Below, piece by piece: positions 10,401-19,081 of a stretch of DNA of 64,000 bases. The position numbers were made by a program, and so were the translations under genes. The DNA lies in contig NZ_JADOET010000007.1 in assembly GCF_015645385.1 (NCBI RefSeq), positions 1 through 64,000 on the forward strand. Direction: 5' to 3'. The stretch is from Winogradskyella marina. GTDB lineage: Bacteria > Bacteroidota > Bacteroidia > Flavobacteriales > Flavobacteriaceae. The stretch's first letter is position 1. Each line of letters starts with the position of its first letter. The notes under the pieces are model-generated. The model saw nothing but the letters and a program-made list of their open reading frames with translations, did not search any database and was not told the origin of the DNA.

Positions 10401-10519
10401 AGGGGTAAACCATCCATTGCTGTTGTAACTGTACCTGTGACAGTTTTCTCTTGTGCAAAAGAAAACTGCATCACGAACGCCATAAAAAGCGTTAATAACC
10501 ATGTTAATTTTAATTTCAT
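7478..10519 (-). CDS. SusC/RagA-family TonB-dependent outer-membrane transporter
   Basis: The product has 1013 residues. Signal peptide 1-23; a carboxypeptidase-regulatory-like domain at about 28-103 (LPLPGANVIVKGTSKG, TDFDGKFTI); a TonB plug at about 115-230 (LSGQVAGLNITTSSGQPGG and DPQDIESIDVLKDAGATAIYG-type signature, here NPQDIESIDVLKDAGATAIY); then a 22-strand barrel ending in the beta-signal RTFSVGFELGF. It transports the SusD-bound ligand with TonB energy. It is the first gene of a three-gene operon that diverges from rnhB. Confidence 0.95.
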   Translation of the reverse strand: MKLKLTWLLTLFMAFVMQFSFAQEKTVTGTVTTAMDGLPLPGANVIVKGTSKGQQTDFDGKFTIQVNQGDVLVVSYVGMAASEVKIGAANTYDVALKESSGLDEVIVVGYSNVSKATSKAATVRVSAKTIENRPNASFVQTLSGQVAGLNITTSSGQPGGNSLVNLRGVSSINGNTEPLFIIDGAPVDEDNFRSLNPQDIESIDVLKDAGATAIYGNRGANGVIVIKTRQGSFDQGLKIAYNGFVSFSTLQDNDYNRMDSQQLLTYERDRGLGAGGGVSNTLFASGAGRPALTDAEIEAAPNFDWLDFFFRTAVTQSHTMSMSSGSENASQFTSFGFQDTQGVLEDSDLKRFNIRSNINGKSNNDRFKYGVNLTVNYSKSNEPNEIGGTGVNRNYVLGAFQSVPYITPGDYTNGEDLVNFGTPFAHTPLFLLDRLETYTRFEEEVKAVGSLNLSYSLTDWLTARAVMSGDYQSEFLTRAEGPTSFNAFLFGGAENPTSGFQTQQSTRQFSYNQVTSLNASKVYGKHTVDLGLFTEYFKAHFRGFGYAQDGLDPATFHPGDGSAFIAPAGGLFADLANANRLDAGLFSYFGALDYDYDERYGFGATVRRDASYRFAESNRWGTFWSVSGRWNISNESFMDGSVINNLKLRGSYGTAGNQDIVGLGYFGGPDLTLDLFTTTGGYGNQNSIALAQLGNRSLKWETVTSLNVGVDFGVWQNRLRGAIDVYERVTSDLFQSTPLSAVTGLTSQDANVGELVNRGFDFQVNYGVVQNIDGFNLNVGLVGNYNTTELRDLPNENGEIIGLGQNGGILNEYYTLRYVGVNPANGNLLYLTAEGDVTENPDADTDRVWIDKNLTPDWNGGFTLDMDYKGFYLTTQWNYVIGVDRFDNDYAGLVDPTAAGQFNASTDLLRAWSQPGDITDIPSYNAANLNSFPGSDRFLRSADFLRLRFASFGYNFPTKFLEGTGFSNASIFVNGENLVTFTEWRGFDPETRTNVSRQYPTPRTFSVGFELGF

Positions 10520-10548
10520 AAAACAATTATTTGAGTTAGTCTAGTTGC

Positions 10549-10578
10549 AAACATCTTAATTTTATATTAAATAACCAA
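10549..10578 (-). promoter_or_regulatory. candidate promoter of the SusC operon
   Basis: On the minus strand TTG (10576-10578) is followed after 19 nt by GATGTTTG (10549-10556), one base away from TAnnTTTG. It lies 30 bp upstream of the susC start codon. No ECF sigma/anti-sigma pair is adjacent. Confidence 0.45.
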
Positions 10579-10710
10579 GTGTTTTTGCTAAAAAAATGTT
10601 AAGAACGTTACTATATTAATAACATTGCAGGTAAAACATTTTTTCCTTTGTTTTTAGCCTTAAACTCACTACTTAGATGCAATAAGTGTAAATGGGTTGC
10701 GTTAAAATTT

Positions 10711-10718
10711 TAACTTTG
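10711..10718 (+). promoter_or_regulatory. -7 promoter element of rnhB
   Basis: TAACTTTG matches the Bacteroidetes -7 box, 17 bp before the TTG start of rnhB, giving a leader of only about 10 nt. No good -33 TTG lies at 19 nt. Confidence 0.4.
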
Positions 10719-10734
10719 TTCAAAAATTAACATT

Positions 10735-11337
10735 TTGACTCTAAAAAATCAATATTCAACCTTTACGTTAGAATGTGGTACAGATGAAGCAGGTCGAGGT
10801 TGTTTAGCTGGCCCTGTAACAGCTGCTGCAGTTATTCTACCAACTTCTTTTAAAAACACACTATTAAATGATTCCAAACAACTTTCCGAAAAAAAGAGAA
10901 CAAAATTAAAACCCATTATAGAAGACACAAGTGTTTCTTTTGCTGTTCAACATATATATGAATCTGAAATCGATACTATAAATATTTTAAACGCCTCCAT
11001 AAAAGCGATGCATGGCGCTATTTCGGAATTAAAATCAACTCCTGAGTATATTATTGTAGACGGCAATAAATTTAAACCTTTTAAAAATATTCCACATACC
11101 ACAATAATTAAAGGAGACAGTAAATATCTCAGTATTGCAGCAGCTTCAGTATTGGCAAAAACCTATAGAGATAGTTATATGGAAAAAATACACGAAGAAT
11201 TCCCAATGTACAATTGGAAACAAAATAAAGGCTACCCAACAAAAGAACACAGAGCTGCTATAAAAAAATACGGTATTACCAAATATCACAGAAAATCATT
11301 TAGATTATTGCCCGAGCAATACCAATTGGATATATAA
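10735..11337 (+). CDS. rnhB: ribonuclease HII
   Basis: The 200-residue enzyme removes RNA from RNA-DNA hybrids and single ribonucleotides from DNA. The acidic active site is complete: D17 and E18 in [14 protein letters not shown]109 in IIVDGN and D128 in [17 protein letters not shown]. The C-terminal [11 protein letters not shown] is also typical. The start is TTG: the frame has no ATG before the catalytic GTDEAGRG motif, and a TTG here gives the usual N-terminal length. It is followed 31 bp later by a lipoprotein gene and is probably co-transcribed with it. Confidence 0.95.
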   Translation: MTLKNQYSTFTLECGTDEAGRGCLAGPVTAAAVILPTSFKNTLLNDSKQLSEKKRTKLKPIIEDTSVSFAVQHIYESEIDTINILNASIKAMHGAISELKSTPEYIIVDGNKFKPFKNIPHTTIIKGDSKYLSIAAASVLAKTYRDSYMEKIHEEFPMYNWKQNKGYPTKEHRAAIKKYGITKYHRKSFRLLPEQYQLDI

Positions 11338-11368
11338 CTTTTTATATTTGTAAACTAAATTCAACTTA

Positions 11369-13720
11369 ATGAAGCGACTTGGTTTTTTATTCATAGTATT
11401 TACCTTAATATTGGCCTGCCAAAAAGACTACAATAAAACCAAACAACCGTATAAATTTATTCCGGCTGAATCGTCTACTATTATTCAGATAAATGAACTA
11501 AACGACTTTATTAATAGTGTTGAACATAACGATGTTATCTCATCACTATATAATAAGGAGTTAAAAAATGCCGCATTTTTTCTCAACCAACTCAATACAA
11601 CAAAACAGGTTTACACATCATTTAAAGATTCTAACTACCTCATTCTCACTGAAAACGACAGCACCTTATTTGTACTTGATTCCGTTAAGAATATAATGTC
11701 GAAAACGTTAGGTGATTTACAAATTGAAGAAACCCAAATAGACAACAATACCATCTATCATAAAATTATTGGCAATACTTTTGCTGGCTCCAATGATCTT
11801 GAACTTTTAAAAACTCTAAATCCCAGCAATGAAAACACCGATCTTAGCAACTTAATTGAAACTACTGATAAAAAATCGGTTGCTTCTATTTTGTTTAAAT
11901 CTGAAGCCAATACCTACTCTAAATTGTTGTTTTCCGATGCTATAAATACAGACAACTCTTACTATACCGTTCTAGATTTCGATTATACGGAAAATGGATT
12001 GAATTACAATGGTATTTTAACGTCCAAAGATTCTAGCGCTAACGATTTAGACCGCTTTAAAAACACCATTCCGCAAAAAACAAATTCACCTTCTATTGCT
12101 CCTTATAACACAGCATCTTTATTGAGCATTAGCTATGATAGCTTTTCTCTTTTTAATAAAAATAACCATATAAAAGATAGTATTTCAGAAGTCCCAGAAA
12201 CTTTTCTAAACTTTACAGATGAAATTGCCATAGTTGACTCAATGTTAGTGCTTCACTCATTAGACCCAAACTTAATTGTTGAGTCTATAGAAAATAAGTC
12301 TATGTCAGAATCGTTTAGAGATATTAATATCTATAAATTTGGGAATCCAGACTTTTTTGAATCTAACCTTCAGCCATTTATTAGTTTTAAAAATGCTAAG
12401 TATTTTTCCGTTTTCGAGAATTTTATTGTGTTTTCAAGCACTTTAGAAACATTAAAATCCATGCTAACGGATGCTTTAAATAACAATACGCTTGCTAATT
12501 CTGATGCATTTCAGAATATAAGTGAGAATTTGAGTGATGAAGCGTCTTTATTTATTTTTAAGAATTCTGAAGCATTATCAACGGTTTTAGGCGAAACAAT
12601 GACAGGCTACAACGCTAATGCTGTTCAGTTTATACGTGAAGACAACTACACACACGTTAATGGGATTATTCAAAAATTCAAAAAAAGAGCTGCTTCCAAT
12701 TCTGTGTCCGAAGCTTTTACAACAAAAATTGACGCTTCTATTTTAACCGCTCCTCAAGCAGTTAAAAACCATGTTTCTAATGCGCATGATATTATTGTTC
12801 AAGATGTTAACAACACACTCTATCTTATTTCAAGCACAGGAAACATCCTCTGGAAAAAACAGCTACAAGGAAAAATATTAGGTCAAGTAGAACAGATAGA
12901 CATGTATAAAAATGGCCGATTACAATTAGCCTTTGCAACACCCAATCGTTTATATGTTTTAGATAGAAATGGCAATAATGTATCTCCGTTCCCTTTAAAA
13001 TTTAACGATGATATTACGCAACCACTTTCGGTTTTTGATTACGATAAACGAAAAGATTATAGACTATTGGTTACACAAGGTAAACATCTCTTAATGTACA
13101 ACGCTAAAGGCCAGTCTGTAAGTGGTTTTGATTATAAATCAAATAATTCTGAAATTATATCTCAACCTAAACATTTTAGAATTGGTAATAAAGACTATAT
13201 CTCTTTTGGAGCTGGAGAAACGCTTAAAATTTTAAACCGCCAAGGTGCTATTAGAATCGATGTAAAAGACAAGATTCGTTTTTCTGAAAACGACATTTAC
13301 TTATACCAAAATAAATTTACAACCACTAATACACTAGGTCAACTGGTTCAGGTAGATACCAAGGGAAAACTAAGTACTAAAAACCTGAATCTTACAGACA
13401 ATCACAACATTGAAACCACAAGCAAAACCTTAGTTTCTTTAAGAGAAAACCGATTAGGAATAAAATCTAGGACTTTAGATTTAGATTTTGGTGAATACAC
13501 AGCACCAAGAATATTTTATTTAAATGATAAAATATACGTCTCTACGACTGATTTGCAATCTAAAAAAGTTTACCTTTTTGACAGTCAAGCCAAACCCATT
13601 CCTAACTTCCCTGTTTTTGGTACAGCCTCTGCTGAACTAGAAAAATTAGACAACGAAAACAGCCTCGAACTCATTACCCAAAGTGACGATAAAACTATCG
13701 TGGTTTACAAACTATACTAG
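11369..13720 (+). CDS. large lipoprotein with C-terminal beta-propeller-like repeats
   Basis: The 783-residue precursor has a short signal with lipobox ILAC (C17). The first 430 residues are soluble, rich in Asn/Ser/Asp, with no motif I recognise. From about residue 470 repeated blades appear (NNTLYLISSTGNILWKKQL, RLYVLDRNGNNVSPFPL, LLMYNAKGQSVSGFDY, VYLFDSQAKPIPNFPVFG), which resemble PQQ/WD-type propeller strands. It follows rnhB by 31 bp and precedes an OmpA-family gene by 83 bp. I do not recognise the family. An envelope role is inferred from the lipoprotein signal only. Confidence 0.6.
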   Translation: MKRLGFLFIVFTLILACQKDYNKTKQPYKFIPAESSTIIQINELNDFINSVEHNDVISSLYNKELKNAAFFLNQLNTTKQVYTSFKDSNYLILTENDSTLFVLDSVKNIMSKTLGDLQIEETQIDNNTIYHKIIGNTFAGSNDLELLKTLNPSNENTDLSNLIETTDKKSVASILFKSEANTYSKLLFSDAINTDNSYYTVLDFDYTENGLNYNGILTSKDSSANDLDRFKNTIPQKTNSPSIAPYNTASLLSISYDSFSLFNKNNHIKDSISEVPETFLNFTDEIAIVDSMLVLHSLDPNLIVESIENKSMSESFRDINIYKFGNPDFFESNLQPFISFKNAKYFSVFENFIVFSSTLETLKSMLTDALNNNTLANSDAFQNISENLSDEASLFIFKNSEALSTVLGETMTGYNANAVQFIREDNYTHVNGIIQKFKKRAASNSVSEAFTTKIDASILTAPQAVKNHVSNAHDIIVQDVNNTLYLISSTGNILWKKQLQGKILGQVEQIDMYKNGRLQLAFATPNRLYVLDRNGNNVSPFPLKFNDDITQPLSVFDYDKRKDYRLLVTQGKHLLMYNAKGQSVSGFDYKSNNSEIISQPKHFRIGNKDYISFGAGETLKILNRQGAIRIDVKDKIRFSENDIYLYQNKFTTTNTLGQLVQVDTKGKLSTKNLNLTDNHNIETTSKTLVSLRENRLGIKSRTLDLDFGEYTAPRIFYLNDKIYVSTTDLQSKKVYLFDSQAKPIPNFPVFGTASAELEKLDNENSLELITQSDDKTIVVYKLY

Positions 13721-13803
13721 ATATTCTACCAACGACACATTTGTTCTTGTTAATTCTTAATGCTACTCTTAAATTTCACAGCATTTTCTATTAAACAATA
13801 ACA

Positions 13804-15375
13804 ATGAAGAAGTTACCCATTTTAAAATGTTTAAAACAGTTAGCAACCGCTATTCTGCTCGTTACACTTACAACCTCTAACTTAGAAGCACAAACCAAAA
13901 AACTAAAACGCCCTAAGAGTAAAGTTCGCATTTCGAGTGTCGATAATTTTGTACAAAAATCTTTTAATATATACGATAAAGTCTACAAGTATGATGGCTA
14001 CGCGGCATCAGGCACTTCATTAGATGATGAAGATATTGATGTCTTAGAAGAAGCAATAGAAGATGGCACAACCATAAGTGATAGCGCGCCAGCGATTTTA
14101 AAAGATATAGATGGCGCAAGCGTTTTTAAACAAGCCAAGGCAACCTTACAAATTAATAAAGCCAAAAACGCTTTAAGATACAGTATTGAAACTTCCAAAG
14201 AATTACTGGTAGGTCATCGGGAAAACAAAAATAAAGAAGACAAAGAAGATTCAGAGCTCAGCAGTAATTCTGATAAGGACACCAATAGTAACTCTGGTAA
14301 TAGTAGCAATTCGGATGACGAAGGGAGTAAAACAGAAGACGCCGCTTCAAATGTTTCTAATGGTTTAGAAATCTATAGTAAATTTGATTTTGTCCCTGGA
14401 GACGAACTGCTTTTCTTCGACGATTTCTCTCAAGATTTCATAGGAGATTTACCTAGTAAGTGGAACACTAATGGTTCTGGTGCCGTTGTTAAACTCAATA
14501 ACGTAGAAGGACATTGGTACGAGCTTAAATCTGGCCAAGGCCTTTTTGTGATGCCTAATATAAATAACCTCCCTGAAGATTATACTATTGAATTTGATCT
14601 TTTAACTGCAGGCCTTTCATCTAAAACGGCGTCCTCAGCAAAATTCACTATTATTCTTAGTGACACCGATTTATTTAAAAATGGTAAATCTTACGTATCA
14701 GTCTCATTGCCACTTGTCCAAAACCGTGAATATAGCATGAGAGTTCATTCCTATTTCGAGGGTAAAAAAGGTAAAATAGACACAAGGACACCTGTAAATA
14801 TTAGTCAGGAATTAAACAACCAACCTCATATCGCTATTTCTGTGACCAAACATCGTTACCGTCTTTGGATTAACGAAGTTAAACACGTGGACATTCCAAG
14901 GTTTATTGAAAAATTAGACGTGCTTAATTATTTAAAATTTAATTTAAATAGCCTAAATGAAGACGAACACTTAATGATTAAAAACCTAAAAATATTAAAA
15001 GGAGGTGAAGATTTAAGACGTCAGTTAATCTCAAAAGGAAAAATCTCTACTAACGGTATTTTATTCGATTCTGGCTCGGCTAACATTCAACCACAATCGC
15101 TTGGAATCGTACGTCAAATTTCACAAGTTTTAATGCAAGATGAAAGCATCAAATTAAATATCATTGGGCATACAGATGCAGATGGTAGTGATGTTACAAA
15201 TTTAGAATTATCTAAGGCCAGAGCTGCTGCTGTAAAAGAAGCTTTAGTATCCATTTACAAAATATCCGAATCGCGTTTAACAACGGACGGAAAAGGAGAA
15301 ACGCAACCTGTAGGCGATAATAACACCGCTGAAGGTAAATCAAAAAACAGACGTGTAGAATTTGTTAAAATATAG
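13804..15375 (+). CDS. OmpA-family peptidoglycan-binding envelope protein
   Basis: The product has 523 residues: a long signal peptide (to about 30), a basic segment (TKKLKRPKSK), and a low-complexity Ser/Asn/Asp/Glu linker at about 140-180. A middle beta-rich domain (about 190-400; LLFFDDFSQDFIGDLPSKWN looks like a concanavalin-type module) is followed by a C-terminal OmpA domain (about 415-523) with ILFDSGSANIQPQSLGIVRQI, GHTDADGSD and NLELSKARA, then GKGETQPVGDN and NRRVEFVKI. The OmpA domain should bind diaminopimelate in peptidoglycan. It is probably anchored through that domain rather than by a barrel. Confidence 0.85.
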   Translation: MKKLPILKCLKQLATAILLVTLTTSNLEAQTKKLKRPKSKVRISSVDNFVQKSFNIYDKVYKYDGYAASGTSLDDEDIDVLEEAIEDGTTISDSAPAILKDIDGASVFKQAKATLQINKAKNALRYSIETSKELLVGHRENKNKEDKEDSELSSNSDKDTNSNSGNSSNSDDEGSKTEDAASNVSNGLEIYSKFDFVPGDELLFFDDFSQDFIGDLPSKWNTNGSGAVVKLNNVEGHWYELKSGQGLFVMPNINNLPEDYTIEFDLLTAGLSSKTASSAKFTIILSDTDLFKNGKSYVSVSLPLVQNREYSMRVHSYFEGKKGKIDTRTPVNISQELNNQPHIAISVTKHRYRLWINEVKHVDIPRFIEKLDVLNYLKFNLNSLNEDEHLMIKNLKILKGGEDLRRQLISKGKISTNGILFDSGSANIQPQSLGIVRQISQVLMQDESIKLNIIGHTDADGSDVTNLELSKARAAAVKEALVSIYKISESRLTTDGKGETQPVGDNNTAEGKSKNRRVEFVKI

Positions 15376-15528
15376 AGGAGGTTTTAAGTCTGAAAACATC
15401 AAATTTAGATTGGTGATTTCTAATTTATATATCTTTCCTTTTTGTAGTATTGTAGTCGTAAAACTGGCACTAAGTTTTATAAACTTAAAAGCCCAAAATT
15501 TTGACAAACAAACAACAAAAATTTCATA

Positions 15529-16578
15529 ATGATAAAACGACAAAAAGCATCAATTAAGAGCTGTATAATTCACAAAGTAGGCAATAAATTTAACGGCACA
15601 AAAAATGCCTTTTCAGATGCTATAGTAGAATTTGACGAAGCGACCTATAATTTAATGCTCCCCTATCTTTTAAAACCATTTGTTAGCGTAGCAGAAAGTT
15701 ACCGTTTTCATCACCACAGTGATGTTAACCTAAACGAAATCAACACCTACAGTGATCAACTTTTTAAAGAAGATGCTGATTTTGTAGACATTTCAAAACA
15801 CATTGTTGCCCACCTATTTGAACAAAGTAATTCAGCTCAAATTAAAACAGGAGATGTACTTATTTGCCATTTTGAAAACGTGCAATACGAAGACTATTTT
15901 ACCGATGCTGTTGGCATTTTTAAAATTGAAAACAAAACCGAATTTTTTCAGACTTATTTAGAAGATAATAACTACGATATATTAGTCCAAAAAGGCATCC
16001 AAGCCAAGAAGGTGGATAAGGGTTGTTTAATCTTAAATACGTCTGACATGGAAGGTAAAATTGTCCTCAGTGTCGATAACAACACTTACGATACGCAGTA
16101 TTGGATAAAAAGCTTCTTAAATATCAAATATCCCGATGATAGCAACCAACACACCAAAAATTGCATTGAACTTTGTAGAGAGTTTTCTAAAGAAGTATTA
16201 CAACCCAATTTTGGTGGCCAAGAACAGAGTAATTTCTTAGCTAAAACCGTTGACTTTTTTAAAGAAAATGAAATTGTAAATATCGATACGTTTAAAGAAG
16301 AGGTTTTTGAGGAAGAAGACCAAATACAACTGTTTGAAGATTATAAAAAAACCTACGAAACGGACAACAAAGTTCTCATTAGAAATCAGTTTGACGTCTC
16401 GGAAGTAGCTTTAAAAAAGCAAAAACAGAAGATTAAAACCGAAATAAAATTAGACACTAACATTCAAATAAAACTCGATGTTGATGCTCCAGATGCTTCT
16501 GCAGAATATTTAGAACGTGGCTACGACGAAGAAAAGAAAATGCACTTTTACAAAGTGTTTTTTAATGATGAATCTTAA
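15529..16578 (+). CDS. nucleoid-associated protein (NdpA/YejK family)
   Basis: The 349-residue cytoplasmic protein fits the bacterial 37-kDa nucleoid-associated family (PF04245). Its N-terminus IKSCIIHKVGNKFNGTKNAFSDAIVEFDE, DVLICHFENVQYEDYFTDAVGIFKIENK and the C-terminal AEYLERGYDEEKKMHFYKVFF tail are the recognisable parts. The family binds DNA, but its exact role is poorly known. The gene stands alone with more than 150 bp on each side. A decayed copy of its last 60 codons lies at about 18068-18246. Confidence 0.82.
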   Translation: MIKRQKASIKSCIIHKVGNKFNGTKNAFSDAIVEFDEATYNLMLPYLLKPFVSVAESYRFHHHSDVNLNEINTYSDQLFKEDADFVDISKHIVAHLFEQSNSAQIKTGDVLICHFENVQYEDYFTDAVGIFKIENKTEFFQTYLEDNNYDILVQKGIQAKKVDKGCLILNTSDMEGKIVLSVDNNTYDTQYWIKSFLNIKYPDDSNQHTKNCIELCREFSKEVLQPNFGGQEQSNFLAKTVDFFKENEIVNIDTFKEEVFEEEDQIQLFEDYKKTYETDNKVLIRNQFDVSEVALKKQKQKIKTEIKLDTNIQIKLDVDAPDASAEYLERGYDEEKKMHFYKVFFNDES

Positions 16579-16691
16579 AAAATAATTAGCTAAGGTAAAG
16601 CGTAAAATGCTCTTCTATATAAAGAACAAAAGATCAACTAATTCATCGAAAATAATAAGGAAGAAAATAATATTAATTTAAAATCAATTTT

Positions 16692-16760
16692 ATGAAAAAA
16701 CAATTTAAAAACAAGAAAGTGAACATCTTGAAAACTTATAAAATTCAAGCTGTAAACTAA
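16692..16760 (+). CDS. very short basic ORF, possible leader-peptide relic
   Basis: ATG to TAA encodes 22 residues beginning MKKQFKNKKVNILK and ending in IQAVN. The Lys-rich start resembles the beginning of Bacteroidetes class I lanthipeptide leaders, but no Cys/Ser core follows and no modification enzyme is nearby. It may be a relic or chance. It lies in the 220-bp gap between the nucleoid protein and the next lipoprotein. Confidence 0.15.
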   Translation: MKKQFKNKKVNILKTYKIQAVN

Positions 16761-16800
16761 TAAACCCAAAATTTACTATTAATTACAAAACCCAAATATT

Positions 16801-17877
16801 ATGAAAAAATTTTTAATCCTTTTCATCTCAATTACAACTGCATTTTCTTGCTCAAAAGACGATGACAAAACAGATACACCTATTGATCAACCCAAAGAAC
16901 TAACTGGAGGTTACGTGGTAGTTGAAGGTATTGACAACAACCACCCTAAAGTCTATATTGATGACACTCACATTAACTTTTTAGGCGAATTAGACAGCTA
17001 CAAAAGTAGAACAAGAACTAAACGAGAATATGAAGCTGTAAGCGAGACAGAGCTTTTAGTCGAAGACCGTTCAGCAATGGTGTCATGGGAGGACAATAAA
17101 GTAACAATAACTTTTGATACAGATAACTCAAAATATATCTTTATAAAAGAATCTAGCGTACCAACTGCAGAAGAATGGGTAACAACGGTTGATCCTGTAT
17201 CTAAAATACAACTTTCAGATTTTGTAAATCAAAACCCTCCTGAAATTGCGGATCTAGCCTATTATAACGGCTATGTTTACACACACGGACATCAAGATTT
17301 AAATGGCGATTATGTTCTTACTAAAATTAACCCAAATGACTTTTCAACGTCACACATTCCCGTTCCGAGTGGTAGCACAGGCACATTAGGTTATGGCAGC
17401 AATATAGAGTATGTTGGAAGTAATCAATTTTGGATCTATCATTGGGGAAACCCTTTAGATCATATGTATGCGTTTAACTCTTCAACTTTAGAAGAAACCA
17501 ATAGTATTGAAATGCCTGTGCAATTTAGCAATGTATTTCAATTAGGTTCTAACGGTACAGACCTTTATGGTGCATTTCAAAATAGCATCAGAAAATGGAA
17601 TTTTATTGACCAAATCTGGGGCAATGAAATAGAATTTGGCCATAGTGGTCCTCGCTATGGTCTTGACTTAGATAGTAACTATTTATATATTGGGAGCAAC
17701 CGCACTATCCACAAATACGATTTAAGTACATTTAAAGCCGTGGCCGCTTACGATGTTTCTATGGACAACAAATATGTTTTAACAGGATTTACCTTAGTAT
17801 CAGATAATCATTTAGTTGCGTCGGTCTATAATTTTGATGATACTACATACGAAATAGTGAGTATTGAGTTACCGTAA
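16801..17877 (+). CDS. lipoprotein of unknown function, propeller-like
   Basis: The 358-residue precursor has lipobox AFSC (C17) followed by SKDDDK, the acidic surface-export pattern. Residues 40-120 form a small beta domain. From about 140 repeated strands such as YNGYVYTHGHQDLNGDYVL, YVGSNQFWIYHWG, SNGTDLYGAFQNSIRKWNF and LDSNYLYIGSNRTIHKYDL suggest a YncE/WD-like propeller. No catalytic motif is evident. A terminator follows. The function is unknown; binding a surface ligand or protein is a guess. Confidence 0.6.
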   Translation: MKKFLILFISITTAFSCSKDDDKTDTPIDQPKELTGGYVVVEGIDNNHPKVYIDDTHINFLGELDSYKSRTRTKREYEAVSETELLVEDRSAMVSWEDNKVTITFDTDNSKYIFIKESSVPTAEEWVTTVDPVSKIQLSDFVNQNPPEIADLAYYNGYVYTHGHQDLNGDYVLTKINPNDFSTSHIPVPSGSTGTLGYGSNIEYVGSNQFWIYHWGNPLDHMYAFNSSTLEETNSIEMPVQFSNVFQLGSNGTDLYGAFQNSIRKWNFIDQIWGNEIEFGHSGPRYGLDLDSNYLYIGSNRTIHKYDLSTFKAVAAYDVSMDNKYVLTGFTLVSDNHLVASVYNFDDTTYEIVSIELP

Positions 17878-17907
17878 CCTAAATTTAAAACAAAACTTAT
17901 CAAAAGT

Positions 17908-17950
17908 GAAAAGCGGTTAAGAATTATAATCTTAGCTGCTTTTCCTGTTT
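17908..17950 (+). terminator. terminator after the propeller lipoprotein
   Basis: A 14-bp stem including G-T wobbles (GAAAAGCGGTTAAG 17908-17921 with CTTAGCTGCTTTTC 17931-17944) followed by CTGTTTT. It lies 30 bp after the stop codon. Confidence 0.6.
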
Positions 17951-18067
17951 TATAATCCATCTACTTTCCGTGAAGCTTGAAGAATTATAACCTGTTTAAT
18001 TCAGAAACACATAAAGAAACTTAAAAAGTATTGGCTCCCTTTTTAAAAAAATTGTTGAACGTAAAAT

Positions 18068-18246
18068 ACATTCAAGTTTTAAATTAGAAGAAGCTTAGAA
18101 AAAAACTAACTATAAAGAAGACAGCAACAATAAAATAAAATTCAATATTGATGCGTCAGATGCTTCTAGCAGAATATTTTGAACATCACTACGATGAAGA
18201 AAAGAAAATGCACTTTTAAAAGGTATTTTTTAATGATGAAACTTGA
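18068..18246 (+). pseudogene. decayed 3' fragment of a second nucleoid-associated protein gene
   Basis: The DNA 18147-18240 is closely similar to the 3' end of the gene at 15529-16578 (around 16478-16575). Translated with one frame change it reads KIKFNIDASDAS, then AEYFEHHYDEEKKMHF, stop, KVFFNDET, against KIKLDVDAPDASAEYLERGYDEEKKMHFYKVFFNDES in the intact gene. It carries an inserted A near 18169, which shifts the frame, and a TAC-to-TAA change near 18217. Further left a weaker match (FKLEEA, stop, KK) can be followed to about 18068. No start or 5' part remains. The rest of the 17951-18346 gap holds nothing recognisable. Confidence 0.8.
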
Positions 18247-18346
18247 TCATTATTTATATAAACTCCTGGCAATTCCTCCAAAATAAAGCATAATGAGTAT
18301 TTTTTTTCGTAAATAGCACGTAATTTGATTTTCTAAATCTAAATTC

Positions 18347-19081
18347 ATGTTTCGACATCAAGGTAAAAGCAGAACACAATTACACAATCTACGGATTGCT
18401 ACTATATTGTCTTTTGTTGCTGGCATTGTCAATGTTACCGGGTTTTTAGCATTTCATCAATTAACCACTAATGTTACGGGTCATTTTGCGCTTTTTATTA
18501 GTGATGTCGCTAACTTTGAATTTTGGAAAGGCACTATTTTTCTATTGTACATTTTATCCTTTCTTTTTGGCGCTTTCTTTTCAAGTTATCTCATCGAGAA
18601 ATTTAAAGAAAACAAACGGTTGAATGTCTTTGTTCTCCCTACCTTAATTGAAGTTCTTATTTTAGTCATCATTGCTATTATAAGCAACATAACACCCCTA
18701 CACTACCCTGATATCATTATTTGTTCGCTACTCTTTGCTATGGGACTCCAAAACTCTTTGGTAACGAAAATATCAAATGCAGTCGTTAGAACAACACACT
18801 TAACAGGCTTATTTACAGATCTAGGAATTGAGCTTTCCCAATTATGTTTCCCTGCGAATCATCATAACAGAACCCAAATATTAGCGACTATTAAACTCAG
18901 AATTTCAATAATTTGCTTTTTCTTTTTTGGAGGGCTAATTGGCGGTTATCTGTATTCAAAATTAGATTTCGAATTAAACGCCCTTTTAGTGGCTGCATTG
19001 ATCTTAATCATAAGTCTATTTTATGACGATTTAAGATATGGCTACATCAGAACAAAGCGAAAATATAAGCAAAGAAACTAA
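18347..19081 (+). CDS. YoaK/DUF1275 family membrane protein
   Basis: The 244-residue protein has six predicted membrane helices (for example ATILSFVAGIVNVTGFLAF, GTIFLLYILSFLFGAFF, IIICSLLFAMGLQNSL, ALLVAALILIISLFY). It shows the family signature: N-terminal AGIVNVTGF, TTNVTGHFA, and AMGLQNSLVTKISNAVVRTTHLTGLFTDLG. The family occurs widely in the inner membrane and has no proved transport substrate. Its last 4 bases overlap the convergent stop region of lipB. Confidence 0.88.
   Translation: MFRHQGKSRTQLHNLRIATILSFVAGIVNVTGFLAFHQLTTNVTGHFALFISDVANFEFWKGTIFLLYILSFLFGAFFSSYLIEKFKENKRLNVFVLPTLIEVLILVIIAIISNITPLHYPDIIICSLLFAMGLQNSLVTKISNAVVRTTHLTGLFTDLGIELSQLCFPANHHNRTQILATIKLRISIICFFFFGGLIGGYLYSKLDFELNALLVAALILIISLFYDDLRYGYIRTKRKYKQRN

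Noticed and set aside
16692..16760. Lanthipeptide precursor
   Set aside because: The 22-residue frame has a Lys-rich start but no core with Cys and Ser/Thr, and no LanB/LanC or transporter gene lies nearby.
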